In this document: one piece after another, positions 1-7,609 of the stretch | Layout of the letters: each line of letters begins with the position of its first letter | Numbering within the stretch: the stretch's first letter is position 1 | Source of the DNA: UMGS363 sp051891935 | Lineage (GTDB): Bacteria > Bacillota > Clostridia > Oscillospirales > Ruminococcaceae | DNA length: 19,611 bases | Reading direction: 5' to 3' | Assembly: GCA_051891935.1 (NCBI GenBank) | Contig: JBJFFR010000056.1 | Location: 1 to 19,611, forward strand | Notes under the pieces: generated by a model | What the model saw: only the letters and a program-made list of their open reading frames with translations | Told to the model about the DNA's origin: nothing | Databases searched by the model: none | Program-made: the position numbers and the translations under genes

Positions 1-65
1 CAGATGATGTAAGTCATAGAAAATATGCCGTGAAGGAGGTTTTTAGAGGTTCCCTGTATATATAA
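1..65 (+). CDS. 3' end of an upstream gene (partial)
   Basis: Frame 3 is open from the window edge to a TAA at 63-65 and reads as about 20 residues ending in FRGSLYI. The other two forward frames stop within the first 33 bases. The codons fit a clostridial gene, but the piece is too short to name a family. It lies 126 bp upstream of the HD-GYP gene on the same strand, so the two could be cotranscribed. Confidence 0.3.
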   Translation, partial: DDVSHRKYAVKEVFRGSLYI

Positions 66-191
66 TGGCTTTTGGCATCGGCAATAATAAGTCAAAGATC
101 ACAGTTCAAACAAGCAGCGGCGTATCCTAACCTGACCCTGCACTTAACGGAATTGAGCCTTGCACAGCAAAAGTGAATTGGAGGGATAGTT

Positions 192-3100
192 TTGAAAAGA
201 ATTACAAAAACGGTCGGTGTGACCGCTATTGGTATCATTCTCAATGTTGTGGGAAGATATATTGCATATACACTCGATCTGCCCGTATGGCTGGATATGG
301 TGGGCACGATCATTTCGTCGTATTACGGTGGCTTATTGAGCGGCATAATTGCAGGTCTGGCGTCAAACGTCGTATCTTCAATTTATGATGTATCTGCCCT
401 TGTGTATTCCGTTATCAACGTTGCAGCGGCAATACTGATACATATTTTTATAAAAAAGGGATATCTCAACAATGTGCTGAACGCCGTAATTTCGATCTTC
501 TGGCTGGGAGTGCTATGCACTATTATGTCAACGCCGCTGAATATTATTTTCTACGGCGGATATTCGGGCAATATATGGGGCGATACTCTGATAGATATGC
601 TCAAATGGCACGATGTTTCCGATTTTCTCTCGGCACTGGCAGGAGAGGCTGTGGTGGAGATCGTGGACAAGCAGATAAGCGTTCTTTTGGCGTGCCTGAT
701 AATTTATTGTATCTCCTGTCTGAAAAAAACCAAGCGGCCTGCAGCGCAGATAATACCGCTTATCCTTACCGCGTGCATAATATCCGCAGCCGCAATACAG
801 CCAATAGGATCTTATGCTATAAGCGAGAACGCCGGTTCCGATAATTTTGTTGAAAAAATATACAACAATACTAACGGTATGGTCGCTTCCGAAGCCAATG
901 TTATCTGCGAAACAGAGGACGGATATATATGGATAGGAAGCTATGCAGGTCTTACCGGATACAACGGAGATGAATTTGAATTTATCCGCGAGGGCGGACT
1001 TGTGAACGTGGTCAGCATGATGACCGACAGCAAGGGACGTCTTTGGATAGGCACAAACGACGCAGGAATTGCAAGATACGAAAACGGAGAATATACATAT
1101 TTTACTGTTGATGACGGACTTCCCTCAAATTCCGTGCGCTGTTTTGCCGAGGACAAGGACGGCAGCGTTTATGTGGGTACAAGCGGTAAAATATGCAGAT
1201 TCAGCATTGATGATACCATTGAAGTATCGGAGCATGATATTACATTTGCAACGTCAATGGCAGTATGCGATGACAAGCTGTTCGTTATCGACAATAACGG
1301 AGGATTCAGCGCACTGGACGGAGAAAAACTGCTTACCCCGACAGAGGAAGACAAGGAAAAATATTTTTTCTACAGTCTTGCTCCCACTTCCGAAGGACTG
1401 CTGATAGGAACGGAAAGCGGCGAACTTTTTTCGGCGGAGGTATCGGAAGGCAATATCAAGCTTTCTGAGGAAAAAGATATATCCTCAGACCAAATATTCG
1501 CCATATTTGAGGACAGCCGCAGCCGTATCTGGATAGCTTCCGGTTCGGAATTCGGCTTCATTGCGCAGGACGGCAGCTTCCGCAAAATTAACATTGAAGG
1601 ATTTGGCGGCTTCATAAGCAGCTTTCATGAGGATTATCAGGGAAATATTTGGGGTGCTTCTAAAAGCTACGGCGTTATAAAGCTGTCGGAAAGCCGTTTT
1701 GCAAATGCCTTTGATAATATCGGCGCCGAAAAACAGGTAGTCAACGCTGTTGCAAAATACCGCGGCAGCTATTTCTGCGGCACGGATAACGGTTTGGTCA
1801 TATTTAACGAAAACGGTTTTTCCGATGAATTTGCCGAATTGTCCGAGCTGACCGACGGATGCAGAGTGCGTTCCATATATGCCGATTCCAAGGGTGGGCT
1901 GTGGATATGTACCTACAGCGGACTCATACATTATTCCTCAAACGGCGAAGTGCGTCGCTACGATACCGAAACAGACAGCGTTACCAGCGACCGTTTCAGA
2001 TGTATGACCGAGCTTTCCGACGGATCCTTTGCTGCAGGAACCGCTGACGGAATCAACTTTTTCAGGAACGGCGAGCTGACAGGCACTCTTACCGCTGCAG
2101 ACGGCATGGAAAACACCCAGATATTGTCAATTACAGAAGGAAATGACGGTACAGTTTGGGCAGGCAGCGACGGCAGCGGCATATATGTGATCGCTGACGG
2201 AAGCATTAAGGAAAAATATACCGTTGAAAACGGTTTGCCGTCAAATATTATCCTCAGGATAGTCCCCTGCGGAAATAAATATCTTATTGTGACAAGCAAT
2301 TCTCTTTGCTGCATTGATGAAGACGGAAAAGTTCGAAAGCTGGAAAGTTTCCCCTATTTCAACAACTACGACATAATGCTATGCGGTGAAAAGGCTTACA
2401 TAACGTGCAGCGCAGGTCTGTATGAGATAGACATCAACGATCTTTGCGCCGATAACTGTGATCAGATAAGGCTTTACAACGCAGGAGATGGTCTGTTTTC
2501 CGGTCTTACCGCCAATTCGTGGAATTATATCTCGGAAAATGAAGAGCTTTATCTTTGCAGCAACAACGGCGTTATCATATTTGACCCTAAAATCGCAAAC
2601 AGCGAAGCAAAAATGAAATTTGGAATATCTTCCCTGGAATGTGACGAACAGGATATAAAGGCTACAGCCGAAAACACATTCTCTATTCCTGCGAATGCAA
2701 AGAATATCTCAATCTATGCGTCGGTGCGGAACTATGCCTTTTCCGATGCAAAGGTACGCTTTTATGTAAAGGAGTTTGACAGCGAACCAAAGCTGTACAG
2801 CTGGAACGAGATCGAGCCAATAAAGATATACAAGCCTGACGATCCCGAATACCATATCTGTATACAGCTTCTGGACAGTGCAGGCGAAAAGGTGCTGCAA
2901 GAAATAGTTTATACCGTCAGAACGGAACCCAAACCATGGGACACTCCCGTATTCAGAATGTATCTTATTGTGGCGTGCACGGATATAGTGCTTTCTATGC
3001 TGATAAGCATAGTGATCATTATATTCTTTGTAATAAGGAAAAATGAGCTGGAAAAGATCCGGAGAGAACTTGAGGACAAGGTAAGCCGTCAGACTGGAAA

Positions 3101-4091
3101 ACTTATGACCCAGCAAAAGGAAATAAAGGATCTGTATATCCAGACCGTCACTGCCCTGAGCGAAGCCGTGGACGCCAAGGACAGATACACAAGCGGTCAT
3201 TCCAAGCGTGTTGCGGAGTATTCCCGTATGCTGGCTGCTAAAATGGGCAAGACAAAGGAAGAGCAGGAAGAGATATACCGTGCAGGACTGCTGCATGATA
3301 TCGGCAAGATACGCATACCCGTGGAAATAATCAACAAGGCAAGCAAGCTGACCGACGAGGAATACAATATAATAAAGATACACCCCGTAACGGGCTACCA
3401 TATTTTAAGGGGTATATCCGGCAGCAACCTTATAGCTATCTGCGCTAAATATCACCACGAAAGATACGACGGAAAGGGCTATCCCAACGGACTTGTGGGT
3501 GACAAGATCCCCGAAGTAGCAAGAATACTGGGCGTTGCGGACGCCTACGACGCAATGACGAGCAACCGAAGCTACCGTAACGCTCTCCCACAGGATGTGG
3601 TACGCTGTGAGATAGAAAAGGGACGAGGAACTCAGTTTGATCCGCACATTGCCGACATAATGCTGGAGATGATAGACGAAGATAAGGATTACAAAATGAA
3701 GCAGGCGGATTTCCAGCACCGCAGGATACTTACAGTCGATGACGAACCCATTAACAATATGATCATCGCAAACATCATGAAAGATGAGCCTGCGTATGAG
3801 ATCGTATCTGTATGCAGCGGAAAGGAAGCACTGGATATATTGGAACGCCAGACCTTCAATCTTATCTTTCTTGACGTAAGAATGCCCGGTATGGACGGTT
3901 TTGAAACGCTTAAAGCTATCAGAGAGAAGTATGATACACCCGTAGTGCTGATGACAGGCGATAAAGAACTTGAAACAGCCGGCGCTTTTGCTGAACTTGG
4001 TTGTGACGACTATATCACAAAGCCTTTTATGCCCATACTTATAAAAGAAGAGATCCACAACATGACCGAGAGAATGACGATCGAATCATAA
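192..4091 (+). CDS. Membrane-anchored beta-propeller sensor with HD-GYP and C-terminal receiver domains
   Basis: Predicted c-di-GMP phosphodiesterase sensor of 1299 residues. The start is TTG at 192, preceded by GGAGGG at 180-185. Residues 7-203 hold about six membrane segments; the stretch around LDMVGTI (35-41) resembles ECF-transporter S components. Residues 205-905 form an exported two-component-regulator propeller with repeats of the type LWIGT..GI.RY, followed by a Y_Y_Y-like region. One more membrane helix (about 922-945) and a coiled coil lead to the HD-GYP domain: H1003, the HD pair H1035-D1036 in LLHDIGK, a YHHERYDGKGYP block, and GYP at 1096-1098. All the metal-site motifs I can recognise are intact. 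A receiver domain follows, with acidic pair D1183-D1184, phospho-acceptor D1228 in LDVRMPGMDG, and a KPF motif. The order is unusual, since the receiver normally precedes HD-GYP. No histidine kinase domain is present, so a separate kinase would be needed. Confidence 0.93.
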   Translation: MKRITKTVGVTAIGIILNVVGRYIAYTLDLPVWLDMVGTIISSYYGGLLSGIIAGLASNVVSSIYDVSALVYSVINVAAAILIHIFIKKGYLNNVLNAVISIFWLGVLCTIMSTPLNIIFYGGYSGNIWGDTLIDMLKWHDVSDFLSALAGEAVVEIVDKQISVLLACLIIYCISCLKKTKRPAAQIIPLILTACIISAAAIQPIGSYAISENAGSDNFVEKIYNNTNGMVASEANVICETEDGYIWIGSYAGLTGYNGDEFEFIREGGLVNVVSMMTDSKGRLWIGTNDAGIARYENGEYTYFTVDDGLPSNSVRCFAEDKDGSVYVGTSGKICRFSIDDTIEVSEHDITFATSMAVCDDKLFVIDNNGGFSALDGEKLLTPTEEDKEKYFFYSLAPTSEGLLIGTESGELFSAEVSEGNIKLSEEKDISSDQIFAIFEDSRSRIWIASGSEFGFIAQDGSFRKINIEGFGGFISSFHEDYQGNIWGASKSYGVIKLSESRFANAFDNIGAEKQVVNAVAKYRGSYFCGTDNGLVIFNENGFSDEFAELSELTDGCRVRSIYADSKGGLWICTYSGLIHYSSNGEVRRYDTETDSVTSDRFRCMTELSDGSFAAGTADGINFFRNGELTGTLTAADGMENTQILSITEGNDGTVWAGSDGSGIYVIADGSIKEKYTVENGLPSNIILRIVPCGNKYLIVTSNSLCCIDEDGKVRKLESFPYFNNYDIMLCGEKAYITCSAGLYEIDINDLCADNCDQIRLYNAGDGLFSGLTANSWNYISENEELYLCSNNGVIIFDPKIANSEAKMKFGISSLECDEQDIKATAENTFSIPANAKNISIYASVRNYAFSDAKVRFYVKEFDSEPKLYSWNEIEPIKIYKPDDPEYHICIQLLDSAGEKVLQEIVYTVRTEPKPWDTPVFRMYLIVACTDIVLSMLISIVIIIFFVIRKNELEKIRRELEDKVSRQTGKLMTQQKEIKDLYIQTVTALSEAVDAKDRYTSGHSKRVAEYSRMLAAKMGKTKEEQEEIYRAGLLHDIGKIRIPVEIINKASKLTDEEYNIIKIHPVTGYHILRGISGSNLIAICAKYHHERYDGKGYPNGLVGDKIPEVARILGVADAYDAMTSNRSYRNALPQDVVRCEIEKGRGTQFDPHIADIMLEMIDEDKDYKMKQADFQHRRILTVDDEPINNMIIANIMKDEPAYEIVSVCSGKEALDILERQTFNLIFLDVRMPGMDGFETLKAIREKYDTPVVLMTGDKELETAGAFAELGCDDYITKPFMPILIKEEIHNMTERMTIES

Positions 4092-4112
4092 CACAGTTTT
4101 ATACTAATACTA

Positions 4113-4240
4113 AGGAAACGCTGATTAATACGTTTCTGCCGTTTTTCAAAATGTCTATGTCAGAATGACATTAAAGACAGGAAACTCGTACATTTTTCAA
4201 AACGGCGAAACGAACGCTGTGCTTTAATCAGCGTTTTCCT
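4113..4240. mobile_element. MITE-like fold-back element with 7-bp direct repeats
   Basis: A 128-bp non-coding element starts AGGAAACGCTGATTAA and ends TTAATCAGCGTTTTCCT, so the termini are inverted repeats of 16-17 bp differing by one base in length. The inner sequence also folds: CGTTTCTGCCGTTTT is answered by AAAACGGCGAAACG. The element is flanked by a direct repeat AATACTA at 4106-4112 and 4241-4247, as expected for a target-site duplication. It has no ORF. It starts 21 bp after the HD-GYP stop codon and, as RNA, could also act as that gene's terminator. Confidence 0.6.
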
Positions 4241-4246
4241 AATACT

Positions 4247-4355
4247 AAAAACCATTTAAACTGTAGACAAAAATCTGCGCAAAATCCATATAAAGCTGTT
4301 TTCAACAGCTACGAGATTTTTGCTCCATTTTTTGTACAGTTTTTAAATGGTTTTT
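4247..4355. repeat. Second fold-back repeat
   Basis: Outer arms AAAAACCATTTAAA-CTGTA (4247-4265) and TACAG-TTTTTAAATGGTTTTT (4335-4355) are complementary apart from a two-base gap. Inner arms AAAAATC/GATTTTT and a perfect AGCTGTT-TTC-AACAGCT hairpin at 4294-4310 complete a long cruciform-capable structure. It abuts the MITE-like element. There is no clear target duplication, so it may be another small mobile repeat or a bidirectional terminator. Confidence 0.45.
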
Positions 4356-4369
4356 ATTATAAACACCAA

Positions 4370-4400
4370 TAAAATTCAGGCTGCCCGAAAAGGACAGCCT
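4370..4400 (-). terminator. Rho-independent terminator of a lost minus-strand gene
   Basis: Arms at 4378-4386 and 4392-4400 pair fully only in minus-strand RNA, where the one non-Watson-Crick pair is a U-G wobble (it would be C-A on the plus strand). The stem is followed by GAATTTTATT. It sits just past the stop codon of the remnant at 4410-4556. Confidence 0.6.
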
Positions 4401-4409
4401 ATAATACGG

Positions 4410-4556
4410 TTATTCATCGAAAGAAATATCATTTTCCCAGCTTCTTATCCTCATTTTCATCTCGTCGATCCCAAGAATACCGTATGCAAAGCCCTTTTTA
4501 ACAAGCTCCGGCGGAAGATATTGGATACTGTAACAAATATTTTGGATGCGGATTTG
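4410..4556 (-). pseudogene. 3' remnant of an unidentified gene
   Basis: A minus-strand frame of 48 codons ends at TAA (4410-4412) and is bounded upstream by two consecutive stops at 4557-4562. It contains YLPPELVKKGFAYGILG and ends RSWENDISFDE, a composition typical of real protein. It has no start codon with a ribosome site, but a terminator follows directly. I read it as the C-terminal end of a host gene cut off by insertion or deletion at the element boundary. The family is not recognised. Confidence 0.45.
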
Positions 4557-4663
4557 TTATTAGGCTGATTTGTAAAATATTTGTGAATGAGCATTTCGGC
4601 TTGAAGTAACCATAGAAATGACGTTTTCAAAGTAAATGTGTTGTGCAAATGTTGTGCATAGGC

Positions 4664-4699
4664 AAAAAAATAAACCGTCTGAACTTAATCAAACGGCTT
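4664..4699 (-). terminator. Rho-independent terminator following the tRNA fragment
   Basis: On the minus strand AAGCCGTTTGA pairs with TCAGACGGTTT (all pairs allowed, two of them G-U) and is followed by TTTATTTTTTT. On the plus strand the wobble pairs would become A-C mismatches, which fixes the orientation. It lies a few bases past the CCA end of the initiator tRNA fragment, so it is probably that tRNA's original terminator. Confidence 0.75.
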
Positions 4700-4707
4700 A
4701 TCTACGC

Positions 4708-4739
4708 TGGTTGCGGAGGCTGGATTTGAACCAACGACC
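4708..4739 (-). tRNA. 3' fragment of an initiator tRNA (fMet); likely attachment-site scar
   Basis: On the minus strand the sequence runs from GGTC through the T-arm (GTTGG-TTCAAAT-CCAGC) and the 3' acceptor strand CTCCGCA to ACCA. This is the 3' portion typical of bacterial initiator tRNA genes, from the variable region onward. A matching 5' acceptor strand TGCGGAG and an anticodon arm with CAT are not found in the adjacent sequence (4740-4800), so this is not a complete tRNA. Elements that integrate at tRNA 3' ends leave such a fragment at one end. The terminator follows at 4664-4699. No tyrosine integrase is visible in the window. Confidence 0.6.
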
Positions 4740-4903
4740 GTTGGTTTCTATTAGAGAAGTCGTGCTGCTTTTTCCAATCAGAGCAATGACTCTATTATTC
4801 TTATAAGTCTTGCTTGATTGTTTACTGTAACATATATTTTCGTGTCCTTAATGGACAAATAAAGGACAGGTTTACGACTGCTTCTACACCAAATTTATCC
4901 AAA

Positions 4904-5149
4904 TTACTTAATCTTTTGTTTTACTGCAGATAATGACATTCCATGATCTTCATTACAAATATGATATGTTTTATTGTTGGAAAGTTTTATTATATCTATT
5001 TCTCCTAACTTGCTAAAATCGCCCTCAATGAAATCTCCTTTTTCTAATTCCTCGTATTCAAGAAGCTCAAACCAACCATACCCAAGTTCTTTTGTTTCAT
5101 AGGCATATCTGCCCTTCTTATACCCGATATCTATGATAATAGCTTTCAT
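4904..5149 (-). CDS. Small hypothetical protein, last gene of the methylase operon
   Basis: 81 residues, not assigned to a family. The start has GGAGG six bases upstream. The sequence has a basic-aromatic N-terminus (YKKGRYAYETKELGYGWFEL), then alternating charged and hydrophobic stretches (GDFIEGDFSKLGEIDIIKLSNN) that look like a small beta-barrel or SH3-like fold. There are no membrane segments or cysteine clusters. It begins 25 bp after the 357-residue gene and is the promoter-distal gene of the four-gene run. It could be an accessory or immunity-like partner, but nothing in the sequence shows this directly. Confidence 0.75.
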   Translation of the reverse strand: MKAIIIDIGYKKGRYAYETKELGYGWFELLEYEELEKGDFIEGDFSKLGEIDIIKLSNNKTYHICNEDHGMSLSAVKQKIK

Positions 5150-5174
5150 AGTTACTTCCTCCTTGATTTCTTAA

Positions 5175-6248
5175 TTACAGATTTTTTATCCAATTATCAA
5201 ACCTTTCCCTACTTCCCTCAAACCATTGGCTGACAATCAGATATTTCTTGTCATTAAACTCAAATATTTCTTTCCAATATCTGTTTCTGCCTTTGGAATC
5301 CTTTGTCTGAGCGGACAGATCATTATCATCTTTTACTTCCTTGAAGAATGACGTGCCTATTCCGAAAAGAACCTTTGTAGAGTCACCATTCATAAGTTTT
5401 CTGAGTATATCATCAGAAAATACATATCCGTCATTTGAAAGTTTTCTCATTGTTGTTCTGACATACTTGCCTATCTTATCGGCAGGATCTGCGCTTTCGC
5501 CCTTTGCAGCCCCTGCTTCCATTATATGAAGAGGAGTATAATCCGCACGAAGATAGATATAAAGGCTATTTACAGATATTCCATATCCTCTGAGTATCTT
5601 TTTCATTATCTCGCATATCATTGCGGTGCTGAGATTTGTCCATACATATATATCGGCATTTGCCAGCTTGTGATAGTATCTGTTCTCCTTGCTTTCAGCC
5701 GAGAAGTAATTGTTCTTGCGCCCTTTGAACGTAGGCTGTCCAAGGAACGAACAAAATGTACTCGGGTTCTTTTCAATAAGCAGTTCACTTAATCGAATTA
5801 ACGCCGCCTGCCAGGTTCCAACGTTATATCTTATACCGTCAAACATAAATCCACATATTTTCTTATGTGTAAATACTTCTGAAAGCGTATGGGGGATCTC
5901 ATCGTCAACAACATAATCCTTGTAGTTCGGAAGAGCCTTTTCGTCCTCTTCTTCCTCCTCGGATATGCTTTCCATATCGGTTTCTTCAATTGTGTTGAGC
6001 ATAGCAATGTCGGTGAGATGTTTGTCCATCATAGCCTTTAAGTCCTTGATTGTCTGAGCATACTCAGCAATTTCCGACAGCCTTGAGAAATCTCCCGTGC
6101 TATTTTTTTCGGCTATCTCTTTCTGAAAAGCTTCAATTCCATAGTCCAGGCTATTGGTAAACAGCTCCAGGCCATAATAAATATCCTGTGCTGCCATAGG
6201 GTGATTCTTTTCCAGATACTCGTAGGGTGTAATAAACTTCTGATCCAT
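5175..6248 (-). CDS. Uncharacterised 357-residue protein coupled to an HsdM/HsdS-like pair
   Basis: Starts 14 bp after the methylase gene with a ribosome site (CAGGAGGAATTATT). Layout: helical N-terminus (1-90), an acidic hinge around 93-105 (SISEEEEEDEK), a conserved-looking central module (118-235) with W146, FKGRKNNYFS (174-183) and DIYVWTNLS (199-207), a helical linker, and a C-terminal module (about 293-357) with RYWKEIFEF, YLIVSQWFEG and a final WI. The central and C-terminal patterns remind me of uncharacterised proteins of restriction and mobile-element loci, but I cannot name the family. I see no PD-(D/E)XK, HNH, Walker or DEAD motif, so it is not an HsdR. It occupies the place where a restriction or effector gene would be expected. 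Confidence 0.88.
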   Translation of the reverse strand: MDQKFITPYEYLEKNHPMAAQDIYYGLELFTNSLDYGIEAFQKEIAEKNSTGDFSRLSEIAEYAQTIKDLKAMMDKHLTDIAMLNTIEETDMESISEEEEEDEKALPNYKDYVVDDEIPHTLSEVFTHKKICGFMFDGIRYNVGTWQAALIRLSELLIEKNPSTFCSFLGQPTFKGRKNNYFSAESKENRYYHKLANADIYVWTNLSTAMICEIMKKILRGYGISVNSLYIYLRADYTPLHIMEAGAAKGESADPADKIGKYVRTTMRKLSNDGYVFSDDILRKLMNGDSTKVLFGIGTSFFKEVKDDNDLSAQTKDSKGRNRYWKEIFEFNDKKYLIVSQWFEGSRERFDNWIKNL

Positions 6249-6262
6249 AATAATTCCTCCTG

Positions 6263-7609
6263 TTATTTACAAAAACGTTCTCTGAGAGCAGTCAGCCTGC
6301 TGTCAATTTCACTTACTTCTGCCGATAATTCATCATACTTTTTTATATACGGAGCAACGCTTTCTGTGGCATATCCGGTTGTCAGAGTATTAACATACGG
6401 AGTGGTACACAAATTATATTCGTTTTCAAGCAGTTTTTCGTGAGATACGCTGTTTGATATACCCTCTATGACCTCTCTGTTTTTGTATATGCGAACAATT
6501 TCATCAATTCCGCTTGCGGTTATATACGTCCTGGTTCTTTCAGCTCTCTCTGTAAAATTTTTCGCATTGATCATAAAAATACCGTCATCAGGCTTTTTCT
6601 TTTTGAGTATTAGGATTGCTGTTGCTACTGACATACAAGGTACGATTCCCGAAGGAAGCTCAATTACCAAATCAACATAATTTGAAGCATATATCTCTCG
6701 TGCTAATCCGGTTCGTCCCGATCTGAATAATAATCCCATTGGTACAATTACAGCAGCTATACCATCTTCTTTCATATGAGCAATAGCGTGTCTGACGAAA
6801 ATGCTATCCTTATCATCAGTATCAATGTTAAAATAATTATCTGTCGGGATATTCTTTATGTAGTCTGAATCATATCTTGGTATAAATGGAGGATCTAATA
6901 CTATACGGTCATATTTCATAGCGTTGCTCATTGGATTAAGCAATGAATCGCCACAGTTTATATCTCCGATAACAGACCCTTTCAACACATTTAGTATAGC
7001 AGATATTGGTACAGCATCTATAGAAATGTCTTGAATAAACACTGAGCATTTATCTCCGGCAACAACGCTTGCAAGCACTCCATATCCACAGAAGCCGTCA
7101 TATAACGTCATACCGTTTTGGCACTCAAGGAGTTTTTTTATCAATTGCGCTACTGATAAATTAGTGAAATGATCTCCGGAGGTCTTTCCGTTTGAAAAAG
7201 CCATTTGTTCAAGAAGGTAAACTGCTATTTTATCATATTCCTTATATGAATCCGTGTCAACAGGTTTAATTTCATCGAAAATAATCCTTATCTTTTCTGA
7301 TTCAGAGTTGGATAAAAGGGTATATAGTCCGTCTGAAATAATTCCATTGCTTATGCCAAGCTCTGTTTCAGCGTTCACAAGATAAGCTTTTATATCATCA
7401 GCCGAAACTACCTTGCCGTATGTCAGAGAAAGATATTCAACGGAATATCTTTCATCATAAAACGGAAACGCATTCTCATTTTTATGCTTGCCCTCAATAT
7501 ATTTCAGAAGCAGCGAATATATCATTATTCTGACAATTGCTTCTCCTGAAATTAATCCACGGAGTTTTTCCACAGTAACCCATAACCGCCTACATTTTTC
7601 CTTATTCAT
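6263..7609 (-). CDS. HsdM-like N6-adenine DNA methyltransferase
   Basis: 448 residues, close to the usual HsdM length. The N-terminal helical region (1-120) resembles the HsdM N domain. The cofactor motif I is divergent: LYDGFCGYGVLA, with D171, in place of the usual DPACGTGG. Motif IV is DPPF at 239-242 rather than NPPF; DPPF is compatible with amino-methylation. Motifs in between (DISIDAVPISAILN, INCGDSLLN) match the N6_Mtase fold. The C-terminus ends in a coiled helix (IKKYDELSAEVSEIDSRLTALRERF), as in HsdM proteins that dock on HsdS. Its first 8 bases overlap the end of the HsdS-like gene, so translation is likely coupled. No HsdR follows. It probably methylates adenine at a site chosen by the adjacent specificity protein. 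Confidence 0.88.
   Translation of the reverse strand: MNKEKCRRLWVTVEKLRGLISGEAIVRIMIYSLLLKYIEGKHKNENAFPFYDERYSVEYLSLTYGKVVSADDIKAYLVNAETELGISNGIISDGLYTLLSNSESEKIRIIFDEIKPVDTDSYKEYDKIAVYLLEQMAFSNGKTSGDHFTNLSVAQLIKKLLECQNGMTLYDGFCGYGVLASVVAGDKCSVFIQDISIDAVPISAILNVLKGSVIGDINCGDSLLNPMSNAMKYDRIVLDPPFIPRYDSDYIKNIPTDNYFNIDTDDKDSIFVRHAIAHMKEDGIAAVIVPMGLLFRSGRTGLAREIYASNYVDLVIELPSGIVPCMSVATAILILKKKKPDDGIFMINAKNFTERAERTRTYITASGIDEIVRIYKNREVIEGISNSVSHEKLLENEYNLCTTPYVNTLTTGYATESVAPYIKKYDELSAEVSEIDSRLTALRERFCK

Noticed and set aside
65..130. 21-codon ORF overlapping the upstream stop as TAATG
   Set aside because: The overlap suggests coupling, but no ribosome site lies at a usable distance and the peptide matches nothing I know.
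1485..2314. Minus-strand ORFs inside the propeller region
   Set aside because: Shadows of the repeated propeller codons on the other strand.
2709..4058. Long minus-strand ORFs opposite the HD-GYP and receiver region
   Set aside because: They mirror a clear multi-domain gene, have no ribosome sites and give implausible Cys/Tyr-rich proteins.
4708..4800. A complete tRNA on the minus strand
   Set aside because: A TGCT/AGCA D-stem and a conserved-looking D-loop can be drawn, but the 5' acceptor strand and anticodon stem do not pair, so only the 3' fragment is supported.
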